A stretch of DNA of 64,000 nucleotides from Paracoccus haematequi (GTDB taxonomy: Bacteria > Pseudomonadota > Alphaproteobacteria > Rhodobacterales > Rhodobacteraceae), in the NCBI RefSeq assembly GCF_900631945.1, contig NZ_UZWE01000022.1:1-64000 (forward strand), written 5' to 3'. The notes below the pieces were generated by a model. The model was not told the DNA's origin. It saw only the letters and a program-made list of their open reading frames with translations, and did no database searches. The translations under genes and the position numbers were made by a program. Positions 50,710 to 60,072 of this stretch are shown piece after piece (the stretch's first letter is position 1; every line of letters begins with the position of its first letter).

Positions 50710-51594
50710 ATGAAAAGCTATACGCTGCGCGTCACCTGTGCCTCGACCCGCGGGATCGTGGCCGCCATCTCCGGCTATCTGGCCGGACACGACTGCAACA
50801 TCACCGACAGCGCGCAGTTCGACGACGCCGAGACCGGCCGCTTCTTCATGCGCGTCAGCTTCCGGTCCGAGGGCGAGGCGACGCTGGAGCAGTTGCAGCA
50901 AGGCATCGCCCCCATAGCCGAGCGTTTCGGGATGGAGGCCGTCTTCAGCGACGACGCGGTGAAGGCCAAGGTCATCATCATGGTGTCGCGCTTCGGTCAT
51001 TGCCTGAACGACCTGCTGTATCGCTGGCGGATCGGCGCGCTGCCGATCGACATCGTGGCGGTGATTTCCAACCACATGGATTACCAGAAGGTCGTGGTGA
51101 ACCATGACCTGCCTTACTACTGCATCAAGGTCACCAAGGAGAACAAGGCCCAGGCCGAGGCCGAACAGATGCGCATCGTGCGCGACACCGGGGCCGAGCT
51201 GATCGTGCTGGCGCGCTATATGCAGGTGCTGTCGGACCAGATGTGCCAGGCCATGTCCGGGCGGATCATCAACATCCACCATTCGTTCCTGCCCAGCTTC
51301 AAGGGCGCCAACCCCTACAAGCAGGCCTATGAGCGCGGCGTGAAGCTGATCGGCGCGACCAGCCATTACGTGACCGCCGACCTGGACGAAGGTCCGATCA
51401 TCGAGCAGGACACGGTGCGCGTGACCCATGCGCAGTCGCCGGGCGACTATGTGTCCTTGGGCCGCGATGTCGAGGCGCAGGTGCTGGCCCGCGCGATCCA
51501 CGCGCATATCCACCACCGGGTGTTCCTGAACGGCGAAAAGACCGTGGTCTTCCCGCCCTCGCCCGGCAGCTATGCCAGCGAGCGGATGGGGTAA
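50710..51594 (+). CDS. purU: Formyltetrahydrofolate deformylase
   Basis: A 294-residue PurU, which hydrolyses 10-formyl-tetrahydrofolate to formate and tetrahydrofolate and so balances the one-carbon pool. An N-terminal ACT domain (residues 1-85, CASTRGIVAAISGYLAGHDC) precedes the formyltransferase fold with SRFGHCLNDLLYRW, the catalytic NIHHSFLPSFKGANPY and the Asp in VTADLDEGPIIEQD. Length and domain order are typical. A GC-rich repeat follows, then a candidate small RNA. Confidence 0.94.
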   Translation: MKSYTLRVTCASTRGIVAAISGYLAGHDCNITDSAQFDDAETGRFFMRVSFRSEGEATLEQLQQGIAPIAERFGMEAVFSDDAVKAKVIIMVSRFGHCLNDLLYRWRIGALPIDIVAVISNHMDYQKVVVNHDLPYYCIKVTKENKAQAEAEQMRIVRDTGAELIVLARYMQVLSDQMCQAMSGRIINIHHSFLPSFKGANPYKQAYERGVKLIGATSHYVTADLDEGPIIEQDTVRVTHAQSPGDYVSLGRDVEAQVLARAIHAHIHHRVFLNGEKTVVFPPSPGSYASERMG

Positions 51595-51601
51595 AGAAAA
51601 A

Positions 51602-51670
51602 GGGGGGGGCTTTGCGCCCCCCGACGCGCTGCGCGCGTCTCCCCCCGCAGGATATTTTCGCCAAGGCAAA
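51602..51670 (+). repeat. Intergenic repeat, GGATATTTGG family
   Basis: A G-run/C-run hairpin (GGGGGGC ... GCGCCCCCC), a second GC stem (GACGCGC-TGC-GCGCGTC) and then CCCCCCGCAGGATATTTTCG. It starts 7 bases after the purU stop and can act as its terminator. Confidence 0.65.
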
Positions 51671-51708
51671 GCGGCGAAACGATTTCTTAACCTTGAGCCG
51701 TTATGACG

Positions 51709-51792
51709 GGGTTACGGGACAGGCGGGGACGCCGATGACCGTCCAAGGCAAAGCGCCCCGTTTCCTTTCGGAAGCGGGGCGGCATTGTTTTG
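51709..51792 (+). ncRNA. Candidate small RNA A (3' of purU)
   Basis: Two hairpins make up this element: GGCG-GGGA-CGCC (51722-51733, GNRA-type loop) and a 12-base-pair terminator-like stem (51754-51781, one G-U pair, loop TTTC) followed by GCATTGTTTT. A linker containing GATGACCGT joins them. A block of 23 bases (51720-51742) is identical to one in a second element near folD, and TACGG just upstream and a CTTAA about 30 bases upstream are also shared. The frame opened by the internal ATG shares only three residues between the two loci. Nothing on this strand follows it, so it would be a stand-alone transcript. Expression is unproven. Confidence 0.45.
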
Positions 51793-51853
51793 CCTTGGTT
51801 GAAATATCCCGGGGGGAGTCCCCTTGGGGACGGGGGGCAGCGCCCCCCTTTTC
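51793..51853 (-). repeat. Intergenic repeat, GGATATTTGG family
   Basis: On the minus strand: a GGGGGGCG hairpin, GTCCCC-AAG-GGGAC stem, then CCCCCCGGGATATTTC. It begins right at the stop of the BMP gene and probably terminates that operon. Confidence 0.65.
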
Positions 51854-52933
51854 TTATTGCGGGAGTTCCGCCGTGATGCCTTCGACATAGAAGTTCATGC
51901 CGGACAGGTCTTCATCCGTGGCCGTCTGCCCCTCGGCAAGCCAGACGCTGCCGTCGGCCTTGTTCAGCGGACCCGTGAAGGGATGGTATTCGCCCGCCGC
52001 GATCTTGTCGCGCAGCGCCTCGGCCTCGGCCTTGACCTCGGCGGGGACGGCCTCGGTGATCTCGCCGATGGCGACGATGCCGTCGCCGATGCCGCCCCAG
52101 ATCGCCTCGGGCTTCCAGGTGCCGTCCAGGATCCGGCCCACGCTTTTCACGTAATGCGCCCCCCAGTTGTTGTAGACCGAGGAGACGCGCGGCGTCGGCG
52201 CGAACGACGCCATGTCGCTGGCCTGGCCGAAGCCGATCTTGCCCGCCTTCTGCAACTGCGCCAGCGGCGCGGTCGAGTTGGTGTGTTGCAGGATCACGTC
52301 CACGCCCTCGGCCATCAGGGCGTTCGCGGCATCGGCTTCTTTCGCGGGATCGAACCAGCTATAGGCCCAGACCACGCGCATCTCGACATCCGGGTTCACC
52401 TTCCTGGCGTGGATATAGGCCGAGTTGATGCCTTGGATCACCTCGGGGATCGGGAAGGTGGCGATATAGCCGATCTTGTTCGACTTGGTCATCCGGCCCG
52501 CGATGGTGCCGGTGACGGCGCGGCCTTCGTAGAAGCGGCCGTCATAGGTGCCCACGTTGTCGGCGCGCTTGTAGCCGGTGTTGTGTTCGAACTTCACGTC
52601 GGGAAACTTGGCCGCGACGTTGATGACCGCGTCCATGTACCCGAAGCTGGTCGCATAGATCACGTCGTTGCCCGCCAGGGCCAGTTGCGTCAGCGCGCGT
52701 TCGGCATCGACGCCCTCGGGGACGTTTTCCAGATAGGTGGTCTCCACCCGGTCGCCGAATTCCTGTTCCACGGCCAGGCGGCCCTGGTCGTGCTGATAGG
52801 TCCAGCCGCCGTCGCTGACCGGGCCGACATAGATGAAGCCGACCTTGAGCGGTTCGTCCTGCGCCCAGCTTGGCAGGGCGAGGCTGATGGTCGTCATGGC
52901 GGCGACGCTGGCGATAAGGTTTCTGCGGTTCAT
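51854..52933 (-). CDS. BMP family ABC transporter substrate-binding protein
   Basis: A 359-residue periplasmic protein of the BMP/PnrA family, which binds purine nucleosides in studied members (some bind riboflavin or other bases). Signal peptide [20 protein letters not shown] ends at SWA; no lipobox Cys is seen. The core has [50 protein letters not shown] and the C-terminal NFYVEGI. It is the last gene of a four-gene importer operon (ATPase, permease, permease, binding protein). Confidence 0.9.
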   Translation of the reverse strand: MNRRNLIASVAAMTTISLALPSWAQDEPLKVGFIYVGPVSDGGWTYQHDQGRLAVEQEFGDRVETTYLENVPEGVDAERALTQLALAGNDVIYATSFGYMDAVINVAAKFPDVKFEHNTGYKRADNVGTYDGRFYEGRAVTGTIAGRMTKSNKIGYIATFPIPEVIQGINSAYIHARKVNPDVEMRVVWAYSWFDPAKEADAANALMAEGVDVILQHTNSTAPLAQLQKAGKIGFGQASDMASFAPTPRVSSVYNNWGAHYVKSVGRILDGTWKPEAIWGGIGDGIVAIGEITEAVPAEVKAEAEALRDKIAAGEYHPFTGPLNKADGSVWLAEGQTATDEDLSGMNFYVEGITAELPQ

Positions 52934-52961
52934 GCTTGCCTCTCTGTTGGTCCCCGCGCGC

Positions 52962-53849
52962 CTAGCGCAGGGCATGAAAATCCTGTCCCAGCGATCCCGG
53001 CGCGGTGCTGCCCGCGCGGCGGCTGAATTTCTGCCGGGCCGAGATCGCGACCAGTACGACGATGGTCGCCAGATAGGGCGCCATCGACAAAAGCTGCACG
53101 GGCACCCGCACGCCCGCCGCCTGAAGGCGCAGTTGCAGCACCGTCACGCCGCCGAACAGCCAGGCCCCCGCCAGCACCCCCGGCGCGGTCCAGTTGGAAA
53201 ACACCACGATGGCCAGCGCGATCCAGCCCGCGCCCGCCGTCATGCCTTCAGTCCATTGCAGCACCGTCGCGACCGAGATGAAGGCCCCGCCGATCCCCGC
53301 CATGGCGCCGCCGAAGGCGATGGCGGCGATGCGCACGCGGCGCACGTCATAGCCCAGGGCGTGGGCGGCGTCGTGATTCTCGCCCACGCCGCGCAGGATC
53401 AGGCCCGCGCGCGAGCGGTTGAGGAACCACCAGATCAGCGGCACCATCAGCAGGCCCAGCCAGACGATCCAGTGCAGGCCCAGCGGGCCGGGCGCCATGG
53501 TCGGGGCCTTGACCCCCTCCATCGGCTTGCCGAACAGCGCGGCAAGCCCCAGGCCGAACAGCGTCAGCGCCAAGCCCGATGCGACCTGGTTCGACAGCAG
53601 GAACTGGGTCAGCACCGCGAAGGGCAGGGCGATCAGCGCGCCCGCCAGGGCGGCGGCGGCAAAGCCCAGGACCGGGTTGCCGCTGTGATAGGCGGCGGCG
53701 AACCCGGCCAAGGCGCCGGTGATCATCATCCCCTCGACCCCCAGGTTCAGCACGCCCGCGCGTTCCGCGACAAGCTCTCCCAAGGCGGCGAACAGGATCG
53801 GGGTCGATGCGGTCAGCAGCATCAGGAACAGCGCGACGGGGTCGATCAT
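52962..53849 (-). CDS. Nucleoside-type ABC transporter permease (YufQ-like)
   Basis: A 295-residue permease of the branched-chain/nucleoside group. MIDPVALFLMLLTASTPILF, the conserved ALGELVAERAGVLNLGVEGM and a central GENHDAAHALGYDVRRVRIA, the ATPase-contact loop, identify the second permease of BMP-dependent importers. About eight to nine helices are predicted. Its start overlaps the stop of the preceding permease by 4 bases (ATGA). Confidence 0.9.
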   Translation of the reverse strand: MIDPVALFLMLLTASTPILFAALGELVAERAGVLNLGVEGMMITGALAGFAAAYHSGNPVLGFAAAALAGALIALPFAVLTQFLLSNQVASGLALTLFGLGLAALFGKPMEGVKAPTMAPGPLGLHWIVWLGLLMVPLIWWFLNRSRAGLILRGVGENHDAAHALGYDVRRVRIAAIAFGGAMAGIGGAFISVATVLQWTEGMTAGAGWIALAIVVFSNWTAPGVLAGAWLFGGVTVLQLRLQAAGVRVPVQLLSMAPYLATIVVLVAISARQKFSRRAGSTAPGSLGQDFHALR

Positions 53850-54922
53850 GCCGCGATCCTTCTGGTGATGCGATAGCGGGTCAGCAGGTCGAAACCCAGC
53901 AGGAAGAACAGCAGCATCCCCTGGAACACCTGCACGGTCGCGCCGGGCAGGTTCAGCGTCAGCTGGGCCAGTTCGCCGCCGATATAGGTCAGCGCCAGCA
54001 GCAGCCCCGCCAGCAGGATGCCCAGCGGGTGCAGCCGCCCTAGAAAGGCCACGATGATCGCGGTGAAGCCGTAACCCACGCCGATCTTGTCGGTGATCTG
54101 GCCCGCCGGTCCTGCAACCTCGAACAGGCCCGCCATCCCGGCCAGCGCCCCCGACAGGCCCAGGCAGAAGGCCACCAGCGTTTCCGGTTTCACCCCCGCG
54201 AAGCGGGCGGCGCGCGGCGCGGTCCCGGCGGCGCGGATGTGAAAGCCGCGGATATGGCGGCTCATCAGGAACCAGGTCGCCAGCACCGCCAGGACGGCGG
54301 CGACCACGCCCCAATGCGCGCCGGTCCCGACGATCAGTTCGGGGTTCGCGGCGGCGGGATATTGTTGCAGGTTGCGCGATCCGGGCATCCCGAAGCCCTC
54401 GGGGTTCTTCATCGGCCCGAAGGCCATCCAGGCGGCGATGCGCTGCGCGACATAGACCAGCATCAGCGACACCAGGATTTCGGACGCGCCGAACCAGTTG
54501 CGCAGCAGCGCCGGGATCATCCCCCAGGCCCAGCCGCCCGCCGCGCCCGCGATCACCATGGCGGGAAAGATCCACATTTCCGGCGCAGGATAAGCGGCAA
54601 GCGCGACCGCCGCGCCGCAGATCGCGCCGATGATGTATTGCCCCTCGGCGCCGATGTTCCAGATGCCCGCGCGGAAGCCCACGGCAAGTCCCGAGGCGAT
54701 CAGGATCAGCGGCGCGGCCTTGACCAGCAATTGCGGGCGGGAATAGCTGGCGGCGGGGCCGAACAGCGGATCCCAGAAGATCGTCCTGATCGCCGTCACC
54801 GGGTCATAGCCCATGATGGCGAACAGAAGGCCGCCCGCCAGCATCGTCGCCAGCACCGCCAGGACGGGCGTGGAACCCTGCAACAGCGCGGGCGTGTCGG
54901 TGCGGGGAACCAGGCGGATCAT
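53846..54922 (-). CDS. Nucleoside-type ABC transporter permease (YufP-like)
   Basis: A 358-residue permease, longer partner of the adjacent one. LLVKAAPLILIASGLAVGFR and AGIWNIGAEGQYIIGAICGA are the diagnostic segments, followed by NWFGASEILVSLMLVYVAQR and AAGTAPRAARFAGVKPETLV, the coupling loop. About ten helices. It begins 4 bases inside the end of the ATPase gene, so the operon is tightly coupled. Confidence 0.9.
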   Translation of the reverse strand: MIRLVPRTDTPALLQGSTPVLAVLATMLAGGLLFAIMGYDPVTAIRTIFWDPLFGPAASYSRPQLLVKAAPLILIASGLAVGFRAGIWNIGAEGQYIIGAICGAAVALAAYPAPEMWIFPAMVIAGAAGGWAWGMIPALLRNWFGASEILVSLMLVYVAQRIAAWMAFGPMKNPEGFGMPGSRNLQQYPAAANPELIVGTGAHWGVVAAVLAVLATWFLMSRHIRGFHIRAAGTAPRAARFAGVKPETLVAFCLGLSGALAGMAGLFEVAGPAGQITDKIGVGYGFTAIIVAFLGRLHPLGILLAGLLLALTYIGGELAQLTLNLPGATVQVFQGMLLFFLLGFDLLTRYRITRRIAA

Positions 54923-56439
54923 AGATGCGCGACCTCCATCCCATGCGCGCCGCCCAGCATCAGGCCGATCTGGTCCAGCGTCAGCCCCTGGGTCGGCAGG
55001 GGAGCGGACAGGCGGCCTTCGTTCAGGGCGCAGAAGCGGTCGGACAGTTCCAGAAGCTCGTCCAGATCCTGAGAGATCACGATCACCCCCGCGCCTGCCC
55101 GGGCCAGATCCAGCAAGGACTGGCGCACGGCGGCGGCGGCGCCCGCATCGACGCCCCAGGTCGGCTGGTTCACGACCAGCACGCGGGGGGCCTGCATCAC
55201 CTCGCGCCCGATGACGAACTTTTGCAGGTTGCCGCCCGACAGCGCCTTGGCGGCGGTTTCGGGACCGGGGGTGCGAACGTCGAAGGCGCGGATCACGTCC
55301 TGCGCAAAGGCGCGGGCGGCGGGGCGGTCGATCAGGCCCTTGCGGACCAGCCCCTTGCGCGCGCCTGCGGTCAGAAGGGTGTTGTCGGTCAGGCTGAAAT
55401 CGGGAACGGCGGCATGGCCCAGCCGATCCTCGGGCGCGGCCAGCAGGCCAGCGGCGCGCCGCGCTTCGGGTCCAAGGCGGGACAGATCCGCGCCTTCCAG
55501 TAGGATCGTGCCCGGCGCGTTGCGTATCTCGCCCGACAGCGCGGCCAGCAATTCGTCCTGGCCGTTGCCCGCGACGCCGCCGATGCCCAGGATCTCGCCC
55601 GCGCGCAGGGTCAGGGCGACGGATTTCAGCGCCGTGGCGTCCGCCGTGGGGGCGGGCTGGGACAGGCCCTTGACCTGCAACAGAACCTCGCCCGCCTGCC
55701 GTCCGCTGCGGTCGATGGGGCGCATGTCGCCGCCCACCATCATCGCGGCCAGATCGCGGGCGGAATGGGCGCGCGGGTCGCAGCTGTCCACCACCCGGCC
55801 ATGGCGCAGGATCGTGGCGCGGTCGCAATGGCTGCGGATCTCCTCAAGCTTGTGGCTGATATAGAGGATCGCGGTCCGCTGCGCCGCCAGTTTGCGCAGC
55901 GTCGCGAACAGCAGTTCCGCTTCCTGAGGGGTCAGGACGCTGGTCGGTTCGTCCATGATCAGCAGGCGCGGGTTCTGCAACAGGCAGCGGATGATTTCCA
56001 CCCGCTGGCGTTCCCCCGCCGACAGGGTGACGACCCGGCGGTCGGGGTTCAACGGCAGGCCGAAATCCTGGCTGACCTGCGCGATCCGGGCCGACAGCGC
56101 GCGCCGGGGCGGCGGGTTTTCCATGCCCAAAGCGATGTTTTCCGCAACCGTCAGCGCGTCGAACAGCGAAAAATGCTGGAACACCATCGCCACGCCTGCG
56201 GCCCGCGCGGCACGGGGGTCGGCCGGCTGGTGCGGCCGGCCGTTCAGCAGCATCCGCCCGTCATCGGGGCGCACCAGCCCATAGATCATCTTGACCAGGG
56301 TCGATTTTCCGGCGCCGTTTTCGCCCAACAGGGCATGGATCTCTCCGGGCGCCACGGCGAAGGACACGTCGTCATTGGCGCGCACGCCGGGATAGGATTT
56401 GCCGATCCCCTCTGCCCGGAGCACTGCGCCTTCGGTCAA
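54919..56439 (-). CDS. Nucleoside-type ABC transporter ATPase (YufO-like, two ABC domains)
   Basis: A 506-residue ATPase with two ABC domains, as in sugar/nucleoside importers (RbsA, YufO). Domain one: Walker A GENGAGKST, signature LSAGERQRVEI, Walker B LLIMDEPTSVLTP. Domain two: degenerate Walker A GVAGNGQDE, signature LSGGNLQKFVIGRE and VLVVNQPTWGVDAG, the usual asymmetry of this group. The start is a TTG preceded by AGGGGGA. First gene of the importer operon and divergent from dnaE (98-base gap). Confidence 0.92.
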   Translation of the reverse strand: MTEGAVLRAEGIGKSYPGVRANDDVSFAVAPGEIHALLGENGAGKSTLVKMIYGLVRPDDGRMLLNGRPHQPADPRAARAAGVAMVFQHFSLFDALTVAENIALGMENPPPRRALSARIAQVSQDFGLPLNPDRRVVTLSAGERQRVEIIRCLLQNPRLLIMDEPTSVLTPQEAELLFATLRKLAAQRTAILYISHKLEEIRSHCDRATILRHGRVVDSCDPRAHSARDLAAMMVGGDMRPIDRSGRQAGEVLLQVKGLSQPAPTADATALKSVALTLRAGEILGIGGVAGNGQDELLAALSGEIRNAPGTILLEGADLSRLGPEARRAAGLLAAPEDRLGHAAVPDFSLTDNTLLTAGARKGLVRKGLIDRPAARAFAQDVIRAFDVRTPGPETAAKALSGGNLQKFVIGREVMQAPRVLVVNQPTWGVDAGAAAAVRQSLLDLARAGAGVIVISQDLDELLELSDRFCALNEGRLSAPLPTQGLTLDQIGLMLGGAHGMEVAHL

Positions 56440-56537
56440 ATTTTGTCCCCCTGGTCAAAGTCTTTTCCCATGCTTATCGCGCAAGTGACGCCCAGGGCAA
56501 TTGCGCTGTTTCGGCAGGTTGCGATAGATGTCTGACC

Positions 56538-59500
56538 ATGCCCGCGAAAAATCCCCGATTCATCCATCTTCGCACCCATTCCGAGCATTCGTTGCTGGAA
56601 GGTGCCATCCCCGTGGGCAAGCTGCCCGCCCTGGCGGCGGATGCCGGGATGCCTGCGGTCGCGCTGACCGACACCAATGCGATGTTCGCAGCCCTGGAAT
56701 TCAGCGTGAAGGCGATGGACAAGGGCGTCCAGCCGATCGTCGGCTGCCAGATGACCCTGCTGGACGGCGCGACCGGGCCGGTGGTCCTGCTGGCCCAGAA
56801 CGACGCGGGCTGGCTGAACCTCATGGCGCTGTCATCCTGTCTCTATCTGCGCGAGAGCGGCGCGCCGCTGCATGTCACCGTGGACGAGTTGTGCGCCAAT
56901 GCCGAGGGGCTGATCTGCCTGACGGGCGGCGCGACCGGGCCGCTGGGCTGCCTGATCGCGCAAGGCGCGCGCGACAAGGCCGACGCGCTGGCCGACCGTC
57001 TGGCCGCCGCCTTCCCGACCCGGCTCTATGTCGAATTGCAGCGCCATCCCGGCGAGAACGGCCAGTTGATGCCCGCCGAGGCCGCGTCCGAATCCGGGCT
57101 GATCGACCTGGCCTATGCGAAATCCCTGCCGCTGGTGGCCACCAACGACGTGTATTTCCCCAAGGCGGACATGTTCGAGGCCCATGACGCGCTGATCTGC
57201 ATCGCGGAAAAGGCCTATGTGGACCAGTCGCAGCCCCGTCGCCGCCTGACGCCGCAGCATTACTTCAAGTCGGCCGAAGAGATGGCCGTGCTGTTCGCCG
57301 ACCTGCCCGAGGCTTTGGACAACACCGTCGAAATCGCCCGCCGCTGCGCCTTCGCGGTCAAGAAGCACAAGCCGATCCTGCCGCGCTTCGCCGATGACGA
57401 GGTGGACGAGCTGCGCCGCCAGGCGCGCGAGGGGCTGGAGGCGCGGCTGGCGGTCATCCCTCACGCCGTCCCGGTCCAGGAATACCAGGCCCGGCTGGAG
57501 TTCGAGCTGGGCATCATCGAGCAGATGGGCTTTCCCGGCTATTTCCTGATCGTCGCCGATTTCATCAAATGGGCCAAGGACCGCGACATTCCGGTGGGTC
57601 CGGGGCGGGGGTCGGGCGCGGGGTCGCTGGTCGCCTATGCGCTGACCATCACCGACCTGGATCCGTTGCGCTACAACCTGCTGTTCGAACGCTTCCTGAA
57701 CCCGGAACGGGTGTCGATGCCGGATTTCGACATCGACTTCTGCATGGACCGGCGCGAGGAGGTGATCCGCTATGTCCAGGACAAATACGGCAAGGACAAG
57801 GTGGGCCAGATCATCACCTTCGGCGCGCTTCTGTCCAAGGCCGCCGTGCGCGACGTGGGCCGCGTTTTGCAGATGCCCTTCGGCCAGGTGGACCGGCTGT
57901 CCAAGATGATCCCGGTGGAAGGCGTGAAGCCCGTCAGCATCGCCAAGGCCCGCGCCGACGAACCCCGCCTGCGCGAAGCGGCCAAGGAAGAGGTCGTCAA
58001 GCGCCTGCTGGACTATGCCGAACAGCTTGAGGGGCTGTATCGCAACGCCTCGACCCATGCGGCGGGCGTGGTGATCGGCGACCGGCCGCTGGACCGGCTG
58101 GTGCCGCTGTATCGCGACCCGGCCTCCGACATGCCCGCGACGCAGTTCAACATGAAATGGGTCGAACAGGCCGGGCTGGTCAAGTTCGACTTCCTGGGTC
58201 TCAAGACGCTGACGGTGATCCAGAACGCCGTGGACCTGATCAACGGCGGCGGGCGGCCGTTGCATGTCGCGGCGGATGGGCGGCAGCTTTACGACCCCGC
58301 GCCGGGCACGGAAAACCAGATCAACCTGATCCCGTTGGACGACAAGGCGACCTATGATCTGTTCGCCAGCGCCAAGACGGTCGCGGTGTTCCAGGTCGAA
58401 AGCTCGGGCATGATGGACGCGCTGCGCCGGATGCGGCCGACCTGCATCGAGGATATCGTGGCGCTTGTGGCGCTGTATCGTCCCGGCCCGATGGAGAACA
58501 TCCCGACCTATTGCGAGGTCAAGAACGGGCTGCGGAAGCTGGAATCCATCCATCCCAGCATCGACCATATCCTGGCCGAGACCCAAGGCATCATCGTCTA
58601 TCAGGAACAGGTGATGCAGATCGCCCAGGTCATGGCGGGCTACAGCCTGGGCGGCGCCGACCTGCTGCGCCGCGCGATGGGCAAGAAGATCGCCGCCGAG
58701 ATGGCCAAGGAACGCCCGAAATTCGTGGACGGCGCGGTGGCCAACGGCGTGGACGCCAAGAAAGCGGGCGAGGTCTTTGACCTGCTGGAAAAATTCGCCA
58801 ATTACGGTTTCAACAAGTCCCACGCGGCGGCCTATGCCGTGGTCAGCTATCAGACGGCCTGGCTGAAAGCGAACCATCCGGTCGAATTCATGGCGGCGGT
58901 GATGAACTGCGACATCCACCTGACCGACAAGCTGGCGATCTATAAACGCGAATGCGACCGGATGGGGATCGCCATCGTGCCGCCCTGCGTGAACCGCTCC
59001 GCACCCACCTTCAGCGTCCGCGAGGGGCGGATCCATTACGCCCTGGGCGCGCTGAAGGGCGTGGGGGTCGAGGCGATGAAGCTGATCCAGGACGCGCGGG
59101 GCGAGACGCCCTTCCGCGACATGCACGACTTCGCCCGCCGCGTGGACATGAAGCGCGTGGGCAAGCGCCCGCTGGAAATGCTGGCCCGCGCCGGGGCCTT
59201 CGACGTGCTGGACGACAACCGCGCCCGCGTGCTCAAGGGGCTGGACGCGCTGTGCGCCTGGTCGGCGGCGGTGCAGGACCAGGCGGCCTCCAGCCAGACC
59301 TCGCTGTTCGGCGGGGGCGAGGATCTGCCGCCGCCCCGCGCGCCCATCGCGGGGGTCTGGCTGCCCACCGAAAAGCTGGCCGAGGAACACAAGGCTGTGG
59401 GCTTCTATCTGTCGGGCCATCCGCTGGACGATTACCTGCCCGCGCTGAAGCGCAAGGACGCGAAGACGCTGGCAGAGATCTGTGCCAAGGCCGCAGACGG

Positions 59501-60008
59501 CCCTTGTGTCACCTATATCGCCGGCACCGTCGCCGCCCGGATGGAACGCAAGTCGGCGAAGGGCACGGCTTACGCCTTTGTCAACCTGTCCGATCCAACG
59601 GGCATTTATGAAGTGACGGTGTTTTCGGATCTTTTGACCGCCTCTCGTGCTTTGCTGGAACCGGGTCAGAACGTCGTTCTGCAGGTCAAGGTCGAACCTT
59701 CCGGCGATGAAGTGAAGATGCTGGCAAATTCGGTTGTCACGCTGCCCGATTTCGTTGCCGACGCGGGTGCGGGCTGCCTGGCCGTGGACATGCAGGGCGC
59801 GGACACCATCCCGCGCATCGCCGAGACGCTGGACCGCATCCGAACCGAGATCACGGTTCCCGCGCGCAGCCGCGGCCCGGTGCTGCTGCGCATCCGCGAA
59901 GGCGACGAGGTGATCGAGATCGAGATCGCGAACGACGCCCCCCTGACGACCCCGGCCCGTCAGGCTTTGCGCGCCGTGCCGGGCGTCCTGGATGTGGTCG
60001 AGGAATAG
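56538..60008 (+). CDS. dnaE: DNA polymerase III subunit alpha
   Basis: A 1156-residue replicative polymerase. The PHP domain begins FIHLRTHSEHSLLEGAIPVG, the polymerase active-site aspartates are in MPDFDIDFCMDRR, with PGRGSGAGSLVAYAL and GQIITFGALLSKAAVRDVGR before and after. GANKSHAAAYAV-like NKSHAAAYAVVSYQTAWLKA marks the fingers/tandem HhH region; an OB fold (VTYIAGTVAARMERKSAKG) and a C-terminal domain follow. This is the standard DnaE1 length, not the shorter error-prone DnaE2. The next gene starts 64 bases on. Confidence 0.97.
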   Translation: MPAKNPRFIHLRTHSEHSLLEGAIPVGKLPALAADAGMPAVALTDTNAMFAALEFSVKAMDKGVQPIVGCQMTLLDGATGPVVLLAQNDAGWLNLMALSSCLYLRESGAPLHVTVDELCANAEGLICLTGGATGPLGCLIAQGARDKADALADRLAAAFPTRLYVELQRHPGENGQLMPAEAASESGLIDLAYAKSLPLVATNDVYFPKADMFEAHDALICIAEKAYVDQSQPRRRLTPQHYFKSAEEMAVLFADLPEALDNTVEIARRCAFAVKKHKPILPRFADDEVDELRRQAREGLEARLAVIPHAVPVQEYQARLEFELGIIEQMGFPGYFLIVADFIKWAKDRDIPVGPGRGSGAGSLVAYALTITDLDPLRYNLLFERFLNPERVSMPDFDIDFCMDRREEVIRYVQDKYGKDKVGQIITFGALLSKAAVRDVGRVLQMPFGQVDRLSKMIPVEGVKPVSIAKARADEPRLREAAKEEVVKRLLDYAEQLEGLYRNASTHAAGVVIGDRPLDRLVPLYRDPASDMPATQFNMKWVEQAGLVKFDFLGLKTLTVIQNAVDLINGGGRPLHVAADGRQLYDPAPGTENQINLIPLDDKATYDLFASAKTVAVFQVESSGMMDALRRMRPTCIEDIVALVALYRPGPMENIPTYCEVKNGLRKLESIHPSIDHILAETQGIIVYQEQVMQIAQVMAGYSLGGADLLRRAMGKKIAAEMAKERPKFVDGAVANGVDAKKAGEVFDLLEKFANYGFNKSHAAAYAVVSYQTAWLKANHPVEFMAAVMNCDIHLTDKLAIYKRECDRMGIAIVPPCVNRSAPTFSVREGRIHYALGALKGVGVEAMKLIQDARGETPFRDMHDFARRVDMKRVGKRPLEMLARAGAFDVLDDNRARVLKGLDALCAWSAAVQDQAASSQTSLFGGGEDLPPPRAPIAGVWLPTEKLAEEHKAVGFYLSGHPLDDYLPALKRKDAKTLAEICAKAADGPCVTYIAGTVAARMERKSAKGTAYAFVNLSDPTGIYEVTVFSDLLTASRALLEPGQNVVLQVKVEPSGDEVKMLANSVVTLPDFVADAGAGCLAVDMQGADTIPRIAETLDRIRTEITVPARSRGPVLLRIREGDEVIEIEIANDAPLTTPARQALRAVPGVLDVVEE

Positions 60009-60072
60009 GCTTTGCCCCTAGGCAGATGTTCGCGTTTCGTGCTAGTCCTGGGGAAAATCGGAAGGGCAGGCT

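Noticed and set aside
51735-51890. Short protein starting at the ATG inside the shared 23-base block (and its counterpart at locus B)
   Set aside because: Only the first three residues are shared between the two loci and the frames run into hairpins and flanking genes, so an RNA role fits better.
53846-55828. Apparent 660-residue fusion upstream of the YufP-like permease
   Set aside because: The upstream part is the out-of-frame shadow of the ATPase gene; the permease starts at the ATG overlapping that gene's stop.
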